From Armillaria gallica (taxonomy: Eukaryota; Basidiomycota; Agaricomycetes; Agaricales; Physalacriaceae): 64,000 nt of DNA. Both the position numbers and the translations under genes were made by a program. The stretch lies in NCBI GenBank assembly GCA_037576215.1, contig JBANDB010000012.1, positions 1,860,001 through 1,924,000 on the forward strand. Reading direction: 5' to 3'. Shown here piece after piece: positions 1 to 9,689 of this stretch; positions within the stretch are counted from its first letter, which is position 1, and each line of letters starts with the position of its first letter. The notes below the pieces were generated by a model that made no database searches, was not told the origin of the DNA, and was given only the letters and a program-made list of their open reading frames with translations.

Positions 1-2060
1 TAGAATAGGATGGTATACACTGCCGATAGATCGTCAGTATAGCACGGAGGTAGACGGCGAGGTACTCACAGCTAGATTTATTGCCCCCATTGTTGGATCT
101 CATTCTCCAACCGGTGTTTGAAGTACCTGCGCCACTGCTTATTAGCGACCTTTTGCTCGGTACATCAGATTTCTGAGTTTCTTCATCGGACCCTCCGTTT
201 TCCTAGTCGACCAACACCCCACGAATATCGTCCAAGTCCACCTCTGAGCGCACAACTCGATGTAGCGTCTAGGGTTCGACAGGGTGATGGAAAGTCCAAG
301 GGGTACACCTTGCATACGAATGCGTCCAGATTCCGGTTTAAGACTGTGATGACGAGTTTGTGTGCGTTGCATACGTCCTTGGTCTTCTTTACAGGGACGA
401 GGATGCGGAAATCCCTGTCATTGTCGTACTACATCAAGAGGGCGTGCACTAGCATGGTAGCTGTCCTACTTGTCGCCATATGTTTCTTGACATACGACCC
501 CCTTCCGAGTCGGATGACGAATCTTCTGATGGTGGAGAGTACATTCCGAATGATGACAATGATGAGCCTTCTACGGCGAAGCCGAATTCGAGGAATTTAT
601 CGGGTGGAGGAGGACTTGATTGATACCGACCTGGACGACTACTCTCCTGTTGACGAAATGGGCCTGGATATGTACAAGACCTGGCAGATGCAGGAACGCG
701 GCGACCTCGAAGGCGAGTGGGGCCTTACTGACGCCGAGTCCGACTCGCCGTCTGAAGGTGACATGAGCTAGAATGAGAGTGACAGGGACAGTTTCATGGG
801 TATGTTTGCGTTATATTCAGTCGTCCATATTATTAGCGTGCGGTCCTGTTTCCATGCGAAGGTACGGAATCACCATTGGTGTGGGGCACGCTAGTGTCTT
901 TGAGACGGCGATGAGCTTTGACCTTGTGGGAAACGGATATGTTGAGACGCGTCGGTGAATGCGCTAGATTCGTCGCTCGTGTGACGGTAGAGATAGCGTG
1001 CACGGTCGACACGTGTGTAAGCTTCTGCGCACTACAGGGGAGACGCTCATTGAGTGACATGGAGACGTCGGTGAGAGGGACTGACGATGGTTGATGACTG
1101 TCTTCTGATGTGGTGCGCCAGTCTAGTATTGAGGGTTTTTGTTTTTACTGGAAAGAGGCGGCTGTAAAATAGATGCCGAATGCGACCGACTCCACGACCC
1201 TCCCTTTATGTAGACCGTACACGCTGATAATATTCGTGCCGGCGACGAAAGGATTATTTGCCGTAACCCCATTCCGTGTTTATAGAGGCTTGAAGCTAAG
1301 CTTGAAGACGCAAAGGAGGAAGTCATTGCAAATGATGGTCGTCGAGGACGGGATGTATACTGGTTGTAGAGAGTCAGTACAGCGTGGACATGGACGAAGA
1401 GGTACTCACAGTCAAGCCACCAGGATCTAGTTCTCCCAGCAGTAATTCAGTCCATGCTTCTTGACATCGACAGCCCTCGCTCTGTACACCGAATTTTGAG
1501 TTTGTTCCGAGAATTTGCCAACCACGACCTCTACCCAATCGACCAACATTGTTCAAGTCCACCTCGAACTGCACCGAGCGGTCGTTCTTCAAAACCTCCG
1601 CAAAATGATATTTGGCATGCCGCGTGCGAATGGGTCCAAATTAAAATCTACCGCCACGTTGACGCATGCATCGCAGATGTCTTTGGCCTTCTGTACGGGA
1701 ACGAAGATACGACTGATATGTTGAGAGTAAAAGGTCGGTTGGTCAGATAAACGGGATCAAAGATTGTTGGAAGTGTGACAAGGGTGGGCAGGCAACGGTC
1801 AATGGATGTTGGAGCTGGAGTCCACGATGCCAGGGCGAGCGATGGGCCATAGCAGTTCAGAACGTTCAAAAGCAAGTCTCGGTGGTATCGGACGAGGGAC
1901 CGTGCGAATAATTATGGCCTCTTCGACACAACTCTCATCTGGTCGTCGTGTTCTTCAAGACAGGTACGTTATCCTTGCCAATGGACAGCTCGTAGGCTGA
2001 ACAGGCTCTTCATAGGTGCAAGCTAGGCAGACGTAGAAATCTGCGTATACATGGTCGTCA
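1..2060. repeat. Degenerate repeat block, related to 23,640-25,060
   Basis: No intact gene is visible. The block contains two related partial units: the sequence around 40-380 resembles that around 1,380-1,690, and both resemble 24,390-24,650. The stretch 960-1,380 resembles 23,800-24,390. On the plus strand, around 1,285-1,460, a helical, acidic reading frame (LEAKLEDAKEEVIANDG, later DMDEEVLTVKPP) is shared between units but is interrupted by stops, so it looks like remnants of a duplicated gene I do not recognise. On the minus strand a second shared frame (AVDFNLDPFA-like around 1,620-1,680) is also broken. The open frame at 118-771 is not supported by the other copies. I see no promoter, RNA gene or transposase here. 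Confidence 0.5.
1940..2035 (+). repeat. Dispersed junction repeat, copy 1
   Basis: A short element containing CTTCAAGACAG|GTACGT, then TCATAG|GTGCAAGCTAGGCAG, which looks like two exon ends around a 50-55 nt intron. Related copies lie at 4,885-4,970, 17,845-17,930, 24,940-25,022, 28,556-28,590 (cut short) and 31,440-31,526. The sequence that follows differs between several copies, so the element tends to mark the edge of a duplicated segment. Copies 1 and 4 keep a longer presumed intron than copies 2, 3 and 6. The parent gene is unknown. Confidence 0.5.
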
Positions 2061-2221
2061 CGTTGTAGTCAAGTACGGTTGGTGCATTACAGTCCTGTTT
2101 ATTTCTATACATACTCACGGCTACCAGGGCCAGTTAACCATGATGACGACGCATTCTCCGCGGAACAAGAGACCGTGACATTTAACGTCTGACGCGGCGT
2201 CAACAACCAATAGCCCTGCAC

Positions 2222-2500
2222 TCACCGCACCGAGCTGCTCGTTCGCAGACTCTCCAGTGATCCTCCCGCAACACACACTTTCCGCAAGTCAATCTTGTCC
2301 CTGCCGACAGCCACCACCGACCCCGCTAGTGTCTCCGCAGTCTCTCGCATGCATATCGATCCCAATCGCAACGAACGACGACATCCCAACCGCAAAACGG
2401 GCCCCAATACACTATAGGATCGATAATCCGACACCATCTGGGGCGTCAGCCTCCGGAAACCGAACCGGAGCTCAAGGACAATGATGGCGGCAATGACAGC
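2222..2500. repeat. Small repeat with a conserved hairpin, copy 1
   Basis: The stretch resembles 28,730-29,000 and, less closely, 23,070-23,290. All three copies keep the inverted repeat CTCCGG...CCGGAG (here about 2,452-2,471), a 6-bp stem with an 8-nt loop. Both strands have open frames, but the frames are not clearly selected for, so I do not call a gene. The hairpin could be a transposon end or chance. Confidence 0.4.
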
Positions 2501-3116
2501 GTGCGTTGGGGGCGGAAGGGTAGTTAGAGAACCGAGGTGATAGCGCAAGGAAGGGCCCAGTCAATAACACCGAGACGATGCCTATAGCACTATTGGCCCC
2601 CCACCGTCGCCTCAAAAAAAGAAACTTGAGCCTATGCTATCTTCAATTTCTCGCTTAGGTATGTGCCCTCGACCTTCACTCTTCGACTTGGACTCACTGG
2701 TTCTTCTCGATTAGTTGGACAAGGGTCAGTGTGGTACAGGTAGAGCAGGAGAGTATGGCCGGGGGTGGGGAAAGGATCAGGGTCACAATGCCGCCATTGT
2801 TAGCAACAAGTCTATGCGCAAATCCCCTGAAATCGACACCACCCCTACCGAAACGGGAAAACGGTATTTACTACCTGCCCCAGGTTCGCTGCAACCCCCA
2901 TTTTCGGCATGGAGAACAGTGTCCAAGTCCAGTCATTACGTCGCCACCAACAGCCACCCACATCTCCCATGATCTCCACAAATTTCGCGCACCAACATGA
3001 CAGCTGGAATCAATCAACCACGCAAGCGGCAACGACCACGCCACGCAGATAAACAGCCACAGCAATGGTCACCAGGTGCCGAATAGCTATGCAGCCCCGA
3101 TAAATCACCATCAACG

Positions 3117-3620
3117 TCTGACGGATTCAGCACCGTCGCTATTCACATCGGCTCTGAATCAGATTTCATCACTGGTGCTGTTATTCCTCCAATATTCCGT
3201 CGTCTACGACATTCGCCTAGTTGTCTCTCCGTGTCCACAAGGGGTACGAGTACAGCCGATACGGAAATCAAGCTCTTGGCGAGCTTGTAGTCTGGGGGAG
3301 GCGAGGCTCTCACTTTTGGTAGCGGAAGTGTTGCGACTGGGTCAAATCGATAGGCAAGGGGGACCCGTTCTCAGCGTTAACGACGTTTACGGTGGAGCTT
3401 GGAGATACCTGAAGTGTGTCGTGGAGAGCTCTGAGATGTCGTTTGTCGAATTGGAAGAGGCCGCTGAAGGAAGATATTTGCAGCGCGATAAGAGATGATA
3501 CCAAGGTATGCTGAAGGCTTCAGTTTTTCTATCGGTAGCTGCTAACCTGTTACTGCAGCTAACTTGGGCCGAGATACCTATAAATCCCACGTTGCGGGTA
3601 GAGGATATACCAGCGACAGG
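3117..3620 (+). pseudogene. Cystathionine gamma-lyase fragment (front half), copy A
   Basis: Cystathionine gamma-lyase is the PLP enzyme of transsulfuration that splits cystathionine into cysteine, ammonia and 2-oxobutanoate. Translating in shifting frames gives, in order, family blocks from the N-terminal half: AIHIGSE...ITGAVIPPI (about 3,138-3,204), GYEYSRYGN (about 3,242-3,270), ALTFGSGS (about 3,305-3,330), VLSVNDVYGGAWRYL (about 3,370-3,413), then AIRDDTK, an intron (3,506-3,558, GTATGC..TGCAG), and LTWAEIPINPTLRVEDIP. Several frameshifts and a stop after LASL break it. The part that would carry the catalytic PLP lysine is absent. The intron is kept, so it arose by DNA copying. The same fragment recurs at 29,617-30,138. 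The functional parent is not in this window. Confidence 0.85.
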
Positions 3621-3959
3621 ATTCATCGCGTGACGGCATCCCTCTAAACTGCAACCACTCAGACGTTGCTATATAGAGTCTGCAACACAGACGATTCTCA
3701 ACGTTTTACACGAGATCGTTCTGCACTCGTTTCGGTATCACAGCAGACGGGTTGGAATCAACGGAAGAGTCCGCAGCGACGATGGCCTATGGACGTATGG
3801 TGCTACGTAGTCTCATCATCTCATTCGATCTGACGACAAGCTATAGGTGACAGAATGAGCTCCTAATCGATGGCCTTACTTGCATGACTCCTGGGATACA
3901 GGGAGGTTGGGCTCCGGATCAAGGAGGCAGCCAAGCCAGGTTTCCTAGCGAAGCTCGAG

Positions 3960-4032
3960 GGAAATCCATCACTCCATTGGATAGAGCCTGAATATCAGAA
4001 AGTGGTTAGACTGGGAATGGGTGGGTTCGCGA
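3960..4032 (+). pseudogene. Possible protein-kinase glycine-loop fragment, copy A
   Basis: One short frame reads IEPEYQKVVRLGMGGFATV and then stops. GMGGFATV fits the glycine-rich ATP loop pattern GxGxxxxV of protein kinases, and the preceding RL is common there. The same piece is present at about 30,513-30,562 in copy B. Nothing downstream shows the VAIK lysine, HRD or DFG motifs, so at most this is a sliver of a kinase exon. The match is short and could be chance. Confidence 0.3.
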
Positions 4033-4399
4033 CAGTATAACAATTCTGTTGCTTACTGACGTTGCTGTGCTTAGAAACTATCGAAGCGTCTGCGATGGCT
4101 GACCCGCCTTCGCCTGCACGGTATAGGTGTGAAGTGGCGGAAGTGTAAATTGGAGACGGGATTATGAGATATGACAATGCAGAGGTCATAATGGCGATCA
4201 CTTACTCGCCACGAATATATTTGTACCGAAGAAATATAGCAGACACCGTAGTTTCCTAGACGCGGACTTGGCCATCATTTTTGGTTCGCGCATGACTTTC
4301 ACGTGTCTGATGATTTCGTTGCTCGTCTTACTCTGCATCCACCGCTATCTCTCTGCTTGAATATCCATGTCTGCTTTCTGAAAAAGAACTCTACGCCAA

Positions 4400-4775
4400 T
4401 CAACGAGGATTATTGAACACGCCAGCCCCTACACTGCGTCAGTAACGATTGTAAAGCTGGAGGAAGAGTCGAGCAACGACCAGGAATCTCCTTGACAGGC
4501 GAAGCACATCAAACTAGAAGATACCGCACAGGACATCGAGGAATACGCGAATTTATCTACACCAAAGCGCTTGGAGCAGAAAAAGCATAGTCTCGTAAAC
4601 CAGACTCAACGATCCGTATGAAGAAAGTCGTTCAATAGAAAAAACCGCCCTCGCCGCTGCTGAAGAAGCCCAAACCAATAGTGCAGTCATTGGCAATGCC
4701 TCCAGAAAGATGGAGGGATGTTTACGATACGATGGATCGTTTTGGTGCCCGCAGGTGAAAGGGAGCTGGTTCACA
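4400..4775 (+). pseudogene. Acidic exon-like remnant, unrecognised, copy A
   Basis: When frames are switched at a few points, this stretch reads as plausible protein: VKLEEESSNDQES, then HIKLEDTAQDIEEYANLSTP, then a segment ending ALAAAEEAQTNSAVIGNAS and RKMEGCLRYDGSFWCPQ. The same series appears at about 30,950-31,315 with its own small changes. Stops and frame changes in both copies mark it as a decayed gene piece that was duplicated after decay. I do not recognise the family. Confidence 0.4.
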
Positions 4776-4884
4776 AGCAAAGGTACGAGAGTTCTGCCGT
4801 ATATTGACGGCTAGAAGCTTGCGCGTATGGTATGAGCAGGTTTTGACTGACGACGAGGGGCAGGAGGTGTCCAGTGTAGAGACG

Positions 4885-4970
4885 TCGCGTGCTCCAAGAC
4901 AGGTACGTCACTCTGGCCAATAGACGGCTCGTAGGCTCATAGGCGCAAGCTAAGCAAGCGGGTGTGATAC
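4885..4970 (+). repeat. Dispersed junction repeat, copy 2
   Basis: This copy of the exon/short-intron/exon-like element (CTCCAAGACAG|GTACGT ... GCTCATAG|GCGCAAGCTAAGCAAG) is preceded by GGAGCTGGTTC...TATTGACGGC, which is also found before the copies at 17,845 and 31,440. The stretch that follows (4,975-5,150) recurs at 31,530-31,705 and, diverged, at 12,885-13,090. Confidence 0.5.
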
Positions 4971-5212
4971 GCGGGCACGAGAAAGATCCAGTCATCATCT
5001 CGAAGTCCCCGAAAGACCAACGGTCGACGATTAGCACCACGGATCAGCAGGACTGGATCACCAAATCTGCTGTCATCGTGAGGTAAGAGCTGTTTCGTAT
5101 AATTTTGCGTGGTATTCATTGACACCGCATGAGCTAGCCGTGCGACCCAACACGATCAGCTTGTTCATAACTAGCGTGGTCAAAGTCAGCTCGAAAACAT
5201 ATCATTGAAGGT

Positions 5213-5509
5213 ATGATCAAGAAGACAATGGGGAGCGAGAAGGAAAGGAAAGGCAACGCCAGTCATCCGTCTGCCCCTGGAAGCGGGAGCCTATCCTCGT
5301 CTCCGCCTAGTACACCATCATCTCCGCCACCACCGCCGCCTCATTATGCTTCACATTCTGGTCATCCTTTGCATGATGGAAGGCTGCCTTTGCCTCCTAG
5401 ACAATCTTCTAGCCCTTCAACATCGCGTTCACCATCTCACTACCTTGGGAGGACAAGACAACTACCGCTATGCGCCTATTATCAGATAACTCTACCAAGC
5501 ATATATTGA
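5213..5509 (+). other. Pro/Ser-rich open frame, copy A
   Basis: A 98-codon open frame starts MIKKTMGSEKERKGN and becomes low-complexity Ser/Pro (SSSPPSTPSSPPPPPP). It is almost identical in copy B (31,768-32,064), and a degraded version lies at about 18,780-18,900 upstream of another DUF6535 gene. Composition is typical of a disordered protein segment. It may be an exon of the same decayed gene as the pieces upstream. The near-identity of A and B reflects recent duplication and does not by itself show selection. Confidence 0.3.
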
Positions 5510-5721
5510 GCGCGGGAACTGAGAGGTCTGGTGCGGTCGTCGGACATTCCGCTGCTTCTTCCACGCCGCTCTGAAGATATCGAGAGGATGCGGGGTTGAT
5601 GGCGGGAACGGCGAAGAACTGTGTGCTCATATATGAGTAAACTGCCTTGATAAATCTCGCCGCAGCATACATGTTCTGCATAGTATGGTTCAAGCAGAAT
5701 AAAATGGGGACAAGAGCAACC

Positions 5722-5854
5722 CACGATTTCTCGACGCCGGAGTCACCAATGAGGACAACCTGAAATAATAATAAATGAACATCGAGTTGACCACCGAATG
5801 GCGAGGAGAACAACTTTGACGACATAAGCGTAGTCCAGCACTTCCTTCGGCCAT
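5722..5854 (-). pseudogene. Rab11-type GTPase 5' fragment, copy A
   Basis: Rab11 GTPases direct recycling and secretory vesicle traffic. On the minus strand an ATG at 5,854 (MAE...) is followed, after a one-base frame change, by EVLDYAYVVK. Then comes a short intron ending TTATTTCAG (acceptor at 5,760) and VVLIGDSGVEKSW. This is the start of a Rab11-like protein: the first strand and the G1/P-loop GDSGVGKS, but with Glu in place of the second P-loop Gly. After the P-loop the sequence no longer resembles a GTPase, so only the first exons were copied. The reading frame remains open for another 100 codons antisense to the Pro-rich frame. Copies: 32,277-32,409 and a worn one near 19,100-19,210. 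Confidence 0.65.
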
Positions 5855-6112
5855 GCTGTATTACGGTGATGAGGGTAAGGACAAGAGCTAGGATGAAGGA
5901 CAAATGAGTGAGAGTTACGGCGCGGAGATTGAATGCCCTTTGGATTCTGGAACTTCCCTCTGACGATTTTTACTGCACCACCAGAAAATGTTATTCCAAG
6001 CTTACTGCGTCGTCGTCAAGGCATATCTTGTGAAAGCCAAAGTTCAGAAGCCAGATCTGCCGCATCCTTGTCTCCTCGAATCGACGCCCTAACTGTTCGG
6101 TTAATCGTTTTG

Positions 6113-6172
6113 ATCCCAATCGTTATCAGTTAGGCGCCGTGAATACCTTCTAGGGTGCTTGCTCTAGCGCTG
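6113..6172 (+). promoter_or_regulatory. Conserved block upstream of DUF6535 genes (copy A)
   Basis: The string CAGTTAGGCGCCGTGAATACC, followed by GGGTGCTTGCTCTAGCGCTGG, stands about 100-155 bp before the chosen start codon. The same block is found before the copy at 19,575 (at 19,437-19,491) and before the copy at 32,836 (at 32,676-32,730). A shorter version, CATCAGTTAGGCGCC, lies at 43,371-43,386. It is the best-conserved non-coding string of the family and probably belongs to the core promoter or 5' leader. That role is inferred from position and conservation only. Confidence 0.5.
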
Positions 6173-6269
6173 GAACATGAGGCGTGCCAGCATACAGCAC
6201 ACAGCATGCAGCTGGCGTGCTTCTACCTTTCTCTCCACCATCGTCCTCCCTTCAAAGCTCCTAAACATT

Positions 6270-9200
6270 ATGTCAATTCACGAAATCGACAGAACATTGT
6301 CCTTGGATCCAGGGTCGGACGGAGCCATTGGACGCGAGGATGCAGAGGCCGAAGAACCAGGAATTGGGGCAGACGGGGAGCACGGGAGGAACCAAGCCGG
6401 GCAGGAGGAGGATGTAGAGTCGGGCGAGGCAGAGGAAGAGGAGGAAGAGGGTAAAGCCCCCACCGCCGCCGCTCCACCAACTTCTGCAACTGCAGCCAAT
6501 GCGAAGACGCTTTTTGGGATGAAGAGATCAAACCCTACCGTTAAGAAAGGTCTGAAAGCTACCTCCAATCCTATTCCTTTCGTATCTCATCGATTTCTAG
6601 GCAACGATTCCTACGACTACGAGCAAAAATACCCCGAGGATGCGCCCAATGAAGAGGCGGCCTCGGCGGCGAGGGTTTGGAGAACGTACGAAGATGAAAG
6701 TCGGAACCACGATGCAAACATGGTCGAAGAATCCCGGGATAACGTCGACGTACTGCTAGTCTTTGTGAGTCTTGTTGCTGTGTTGCTTTATTTCATTACT
6801 GAGCCATGTTGAAGGCGGGTCTCTTCTCAGCGGTTGTGACAACATTTGTGGCCCAAACATCACAGAGTTTGCAGCCAGACTACGCCGCGATGTCGGCTTC
6901 TCTTCTCTATGAATCGGTCCTTGTTCAACGTGCCATTGCCAACGGTTCCTCGGTCGACTCCATCACACCTTCTCCCCTCAATCCTACCATCTCATTTGTT
7001 CCCGCTACCACGGATGTCTGGGTGAACGGCCTCTGGTTCACTAGCTTGTTCCTAAGCCTGACAACCGCACTCGTCGCTGTTCTCGTGAAACAGTGGCTGC
7101 ACCACTATGTTGCCCTCCCTTCCGGAACACCGCGCGACCGTAGTTTTACACGTCAATTCCGATATGCCGGCTTTCAAAAGTGGCATGTCCAGGTTATCAT
7201 AGGACTACTCCCTGTCCTGATGCACCTTGCCCTCGCAATTTTTCTTGTTGGCTTGGTGATTTTCTTACGTCCCCTTCGGCAAGCTCTGTCGTGGGTCATT
7301 TGTGTAGGAACCGCCCTTGTCTACACTGCATATGCAGTGGCGACTATCCTTCCCATTCTGTTCCCTCAATGCCCTTACCGTACACCCCTCTGTGACCTTG
7401 TCTATATTTCTCTTCGTTCTATCCCCCGAGTGACATGGCAAGATAAACGGTATTTCCTTTATGCATGTAAACGAAAAGATTTTCGCAACATGTTCCGCAA
7501 TCTTCCCCGTGTACAAGCAAGAACTCCCCAGTCGCTGGCGACAATAGAGTCCAAGTTCGTGCAGCAGACGTCGAAAAACTTGGCGGTTGAAGCACTGCGC
7601 TGGCTCTTCTCAGTCTCTTCCAATCCCAGCGTCCAAAGTATAGTCATACAGTCTGTTGGGGGGCTACCGATGGCATCAAAAGAAATGGTTATAGACTTTC
7701 AGGGACATATATATCCTAGCCTAGCTATGTTGGAGTTGCGGGACTCTTTACTTGGACAGTGTCTCCTGGAGACAAAGGTTTCCGACGACTCCTATTACGA
7801 ACCAATTCCAGGCATGGAACTCAAACTCGGACGTTTACTTCGCTGTCCTGGCTTTCGTCACCATTCCTTCATTTATACCCCTAACATCTATTCATTTGAT
7901 CTCGCTGCTGCGATCCTATCCAATGGTGGTACCTTGTGCGACAGAGAAACATTGAATGAATCTGTCACTCCTAGCACATTTTTTATGGATAATACCGGTT
8001 CAAAGCTGTCGCCAAGTTGTTGGTATTCTCTTATGCGGAGGGATGACTACAAAGTCCTTAGTCTTCTGGATCCGAATCACGCCAATATGTTTCCCCTTCA
8101 TCTCTGCTCTGCCATCTTAAAATCGTTTGCCAGATCACCGGCTCAGCTGATGGGACTCACGCAGGAATTTGATTCTCCGTCGGTTCTTGATTTTGAGGAC
8201 GCGTTACTCTATTTTATTGATAAAATCTATGATGGGCTTCTCTCCACGTTTTTCGAATCCAAAGATCAATCTTCAGTGGATGAGCCATCGTCGCTCAAAT
8301 CTCTAAGGATCCTTGTGTTGGCTATCAAATTCTTACTTGACAGACTTTCACTTCCCGACTATGAAAGATCTCATACCACCATTCACGAGTCATTGATAGT
8401 TGTGACTGAGCGGATCCAGGAACGCACATTCATATCCCCGGAGGAAGCTACTGTTATCATGCCGGTGCTCGAGGACATCATTGCTCGTTGTCTCGTTCCA
8501 CCACTTGATATTGATTCTGATAGTCCAGGTCAGGGCTCGAGGGGGTTGTGGAAGTCCATGATCGGAGCCTATCAGACTTTGACCAATGTCGCCCCTTCTG
8601 CTTGTTCTTTGCATGGTCTCCAATCAACGGTCGATTTCATGACACGTCATTGGGACCAGGCATACAAGGATGACAGCTTCCTATCCGTGTATGCACGTAT
8701 AGTGTTGACCACTGCCCTTGAGAAGCGCATTCCAGTAGCTTTTACGGTGTTCCGTGAAAAAGAATGTCTAGAGTTCCTTGGAAACCATGTGTTTCTCCAA
8801 TGCTCAGTTCATTTTGTCAGCGCGTACATTGCAGGAGTTTTCACCATGCAGCGCGGATCGGATGTCGATGCGGCAACACATCAGCTGCACATTGACTACC
8901 TCCATAACCCAGATAATCTTTTTACTGCGTGCTCTATCTTGGCCATACATGACATCAGGCCCTGGAAAAGTGACATCCATAGGAAGATCACGACACTGGC
9001 AAAGCTGTGTCCACAAGATGCTGCCTGGGATGAGTGTCGCAGGAAACTTTGTGATCTAGTTCAACTTGAAAACGATGGGATGGTGAACTTTCTGGGCAAG
9101 GGTTGGCTTGGTGAGATTGGCCCCAAAGAAATACAAGTCGCAAAAGACAACATCATGTACGCCGTACATATTCTTGATGACGTTCTTGATGGCGGAGCAC

Positions 9201-9339
9201 ATACTATCCTGGTGAGTTGATGTTCCTCTCTTCAGACAATTCTACCTTTGACTGACAGTCAATCCAGGGCCACTTATATCGCACTTTAGGACTGCGCCGA
9301 AAGCCAGAGGATAAGCCAGAACAAGGGCAGCAGGTTTAG
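6270..9339 (+). CDS. DUF6535 family membrane protein, intact copy A
   Basis: Function is unknown; DUF6535 is a family of mushroom-forming fungi. I infer four exons: 6,270-6,549, 6,601-6,764, 6,815-9,211 and 9,268-9,339. They splice to an open frame of 970 residues. The start MSIHEIDR is shared by the other copies. Residues 1-90 form an acidic, Glu-rich, presumably disordered leader. The DUF6535 domain (about 95-345) begins YPEDAP..ARVWRTYEDE, continues VEESRDNVDVLLVFAGLFSA, and has hydrophobic segments near 150-165, 216-240, 274-300 and 307-335, ending FPQCPYRTPLC. The remaining 600 residues are soluble, helical-looking and unlike anything I know. Unspliced intron 3 would end the protein at once (GTG AGT TGA). 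Membrane location is inferred from the hydrophobic segments. Confidence 0.9.
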
Positions 9340-9689
9340 CTAATAGCTATGTTAAAACTGATATAAGGGACAATGTGTCTTCAGCGGATACTTTGCAAAT
9401 GAACTTCGTCATGTTAGTAGCGCACTAGTTATATTTGCACCATACAAATTTGGTCGTAAGGAAAGAAACTTGGAAAGTGGACCGTCCGCACTGTGAAAGT
9501 TCAAGTGTGTTGAGGACAACCTGCAGATCCTCCAGTCCTGCGCATGGTGGGCTAGGCCTTCCCGCCGTCTTCCTGTTGACCACGACTTCCGGTATTTGGT
9601 AATTCCAACGCACAGTTTTCAGCCCATGGGGTCACAAGACAATTGATACAACACAATCATCCAATTCGTTACGGATCTGATAGATATAA

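Noticed and set aside
118..771. 217-codon plus-strand open frame with an acidic C-terminal end
   Set aside because: The related units at 1,340-1,760 and 24,400-24,660 do not keep this frame, and no domain is recognisable; it lies in decayed repeats.
5409..5903. 164-codon minus-strand open frame across the Rab11 fragment
   Set aside because: It reads through what looks like an intron and beyond the P-loop resembles nothing; copies A and B are too similar to prove selection.
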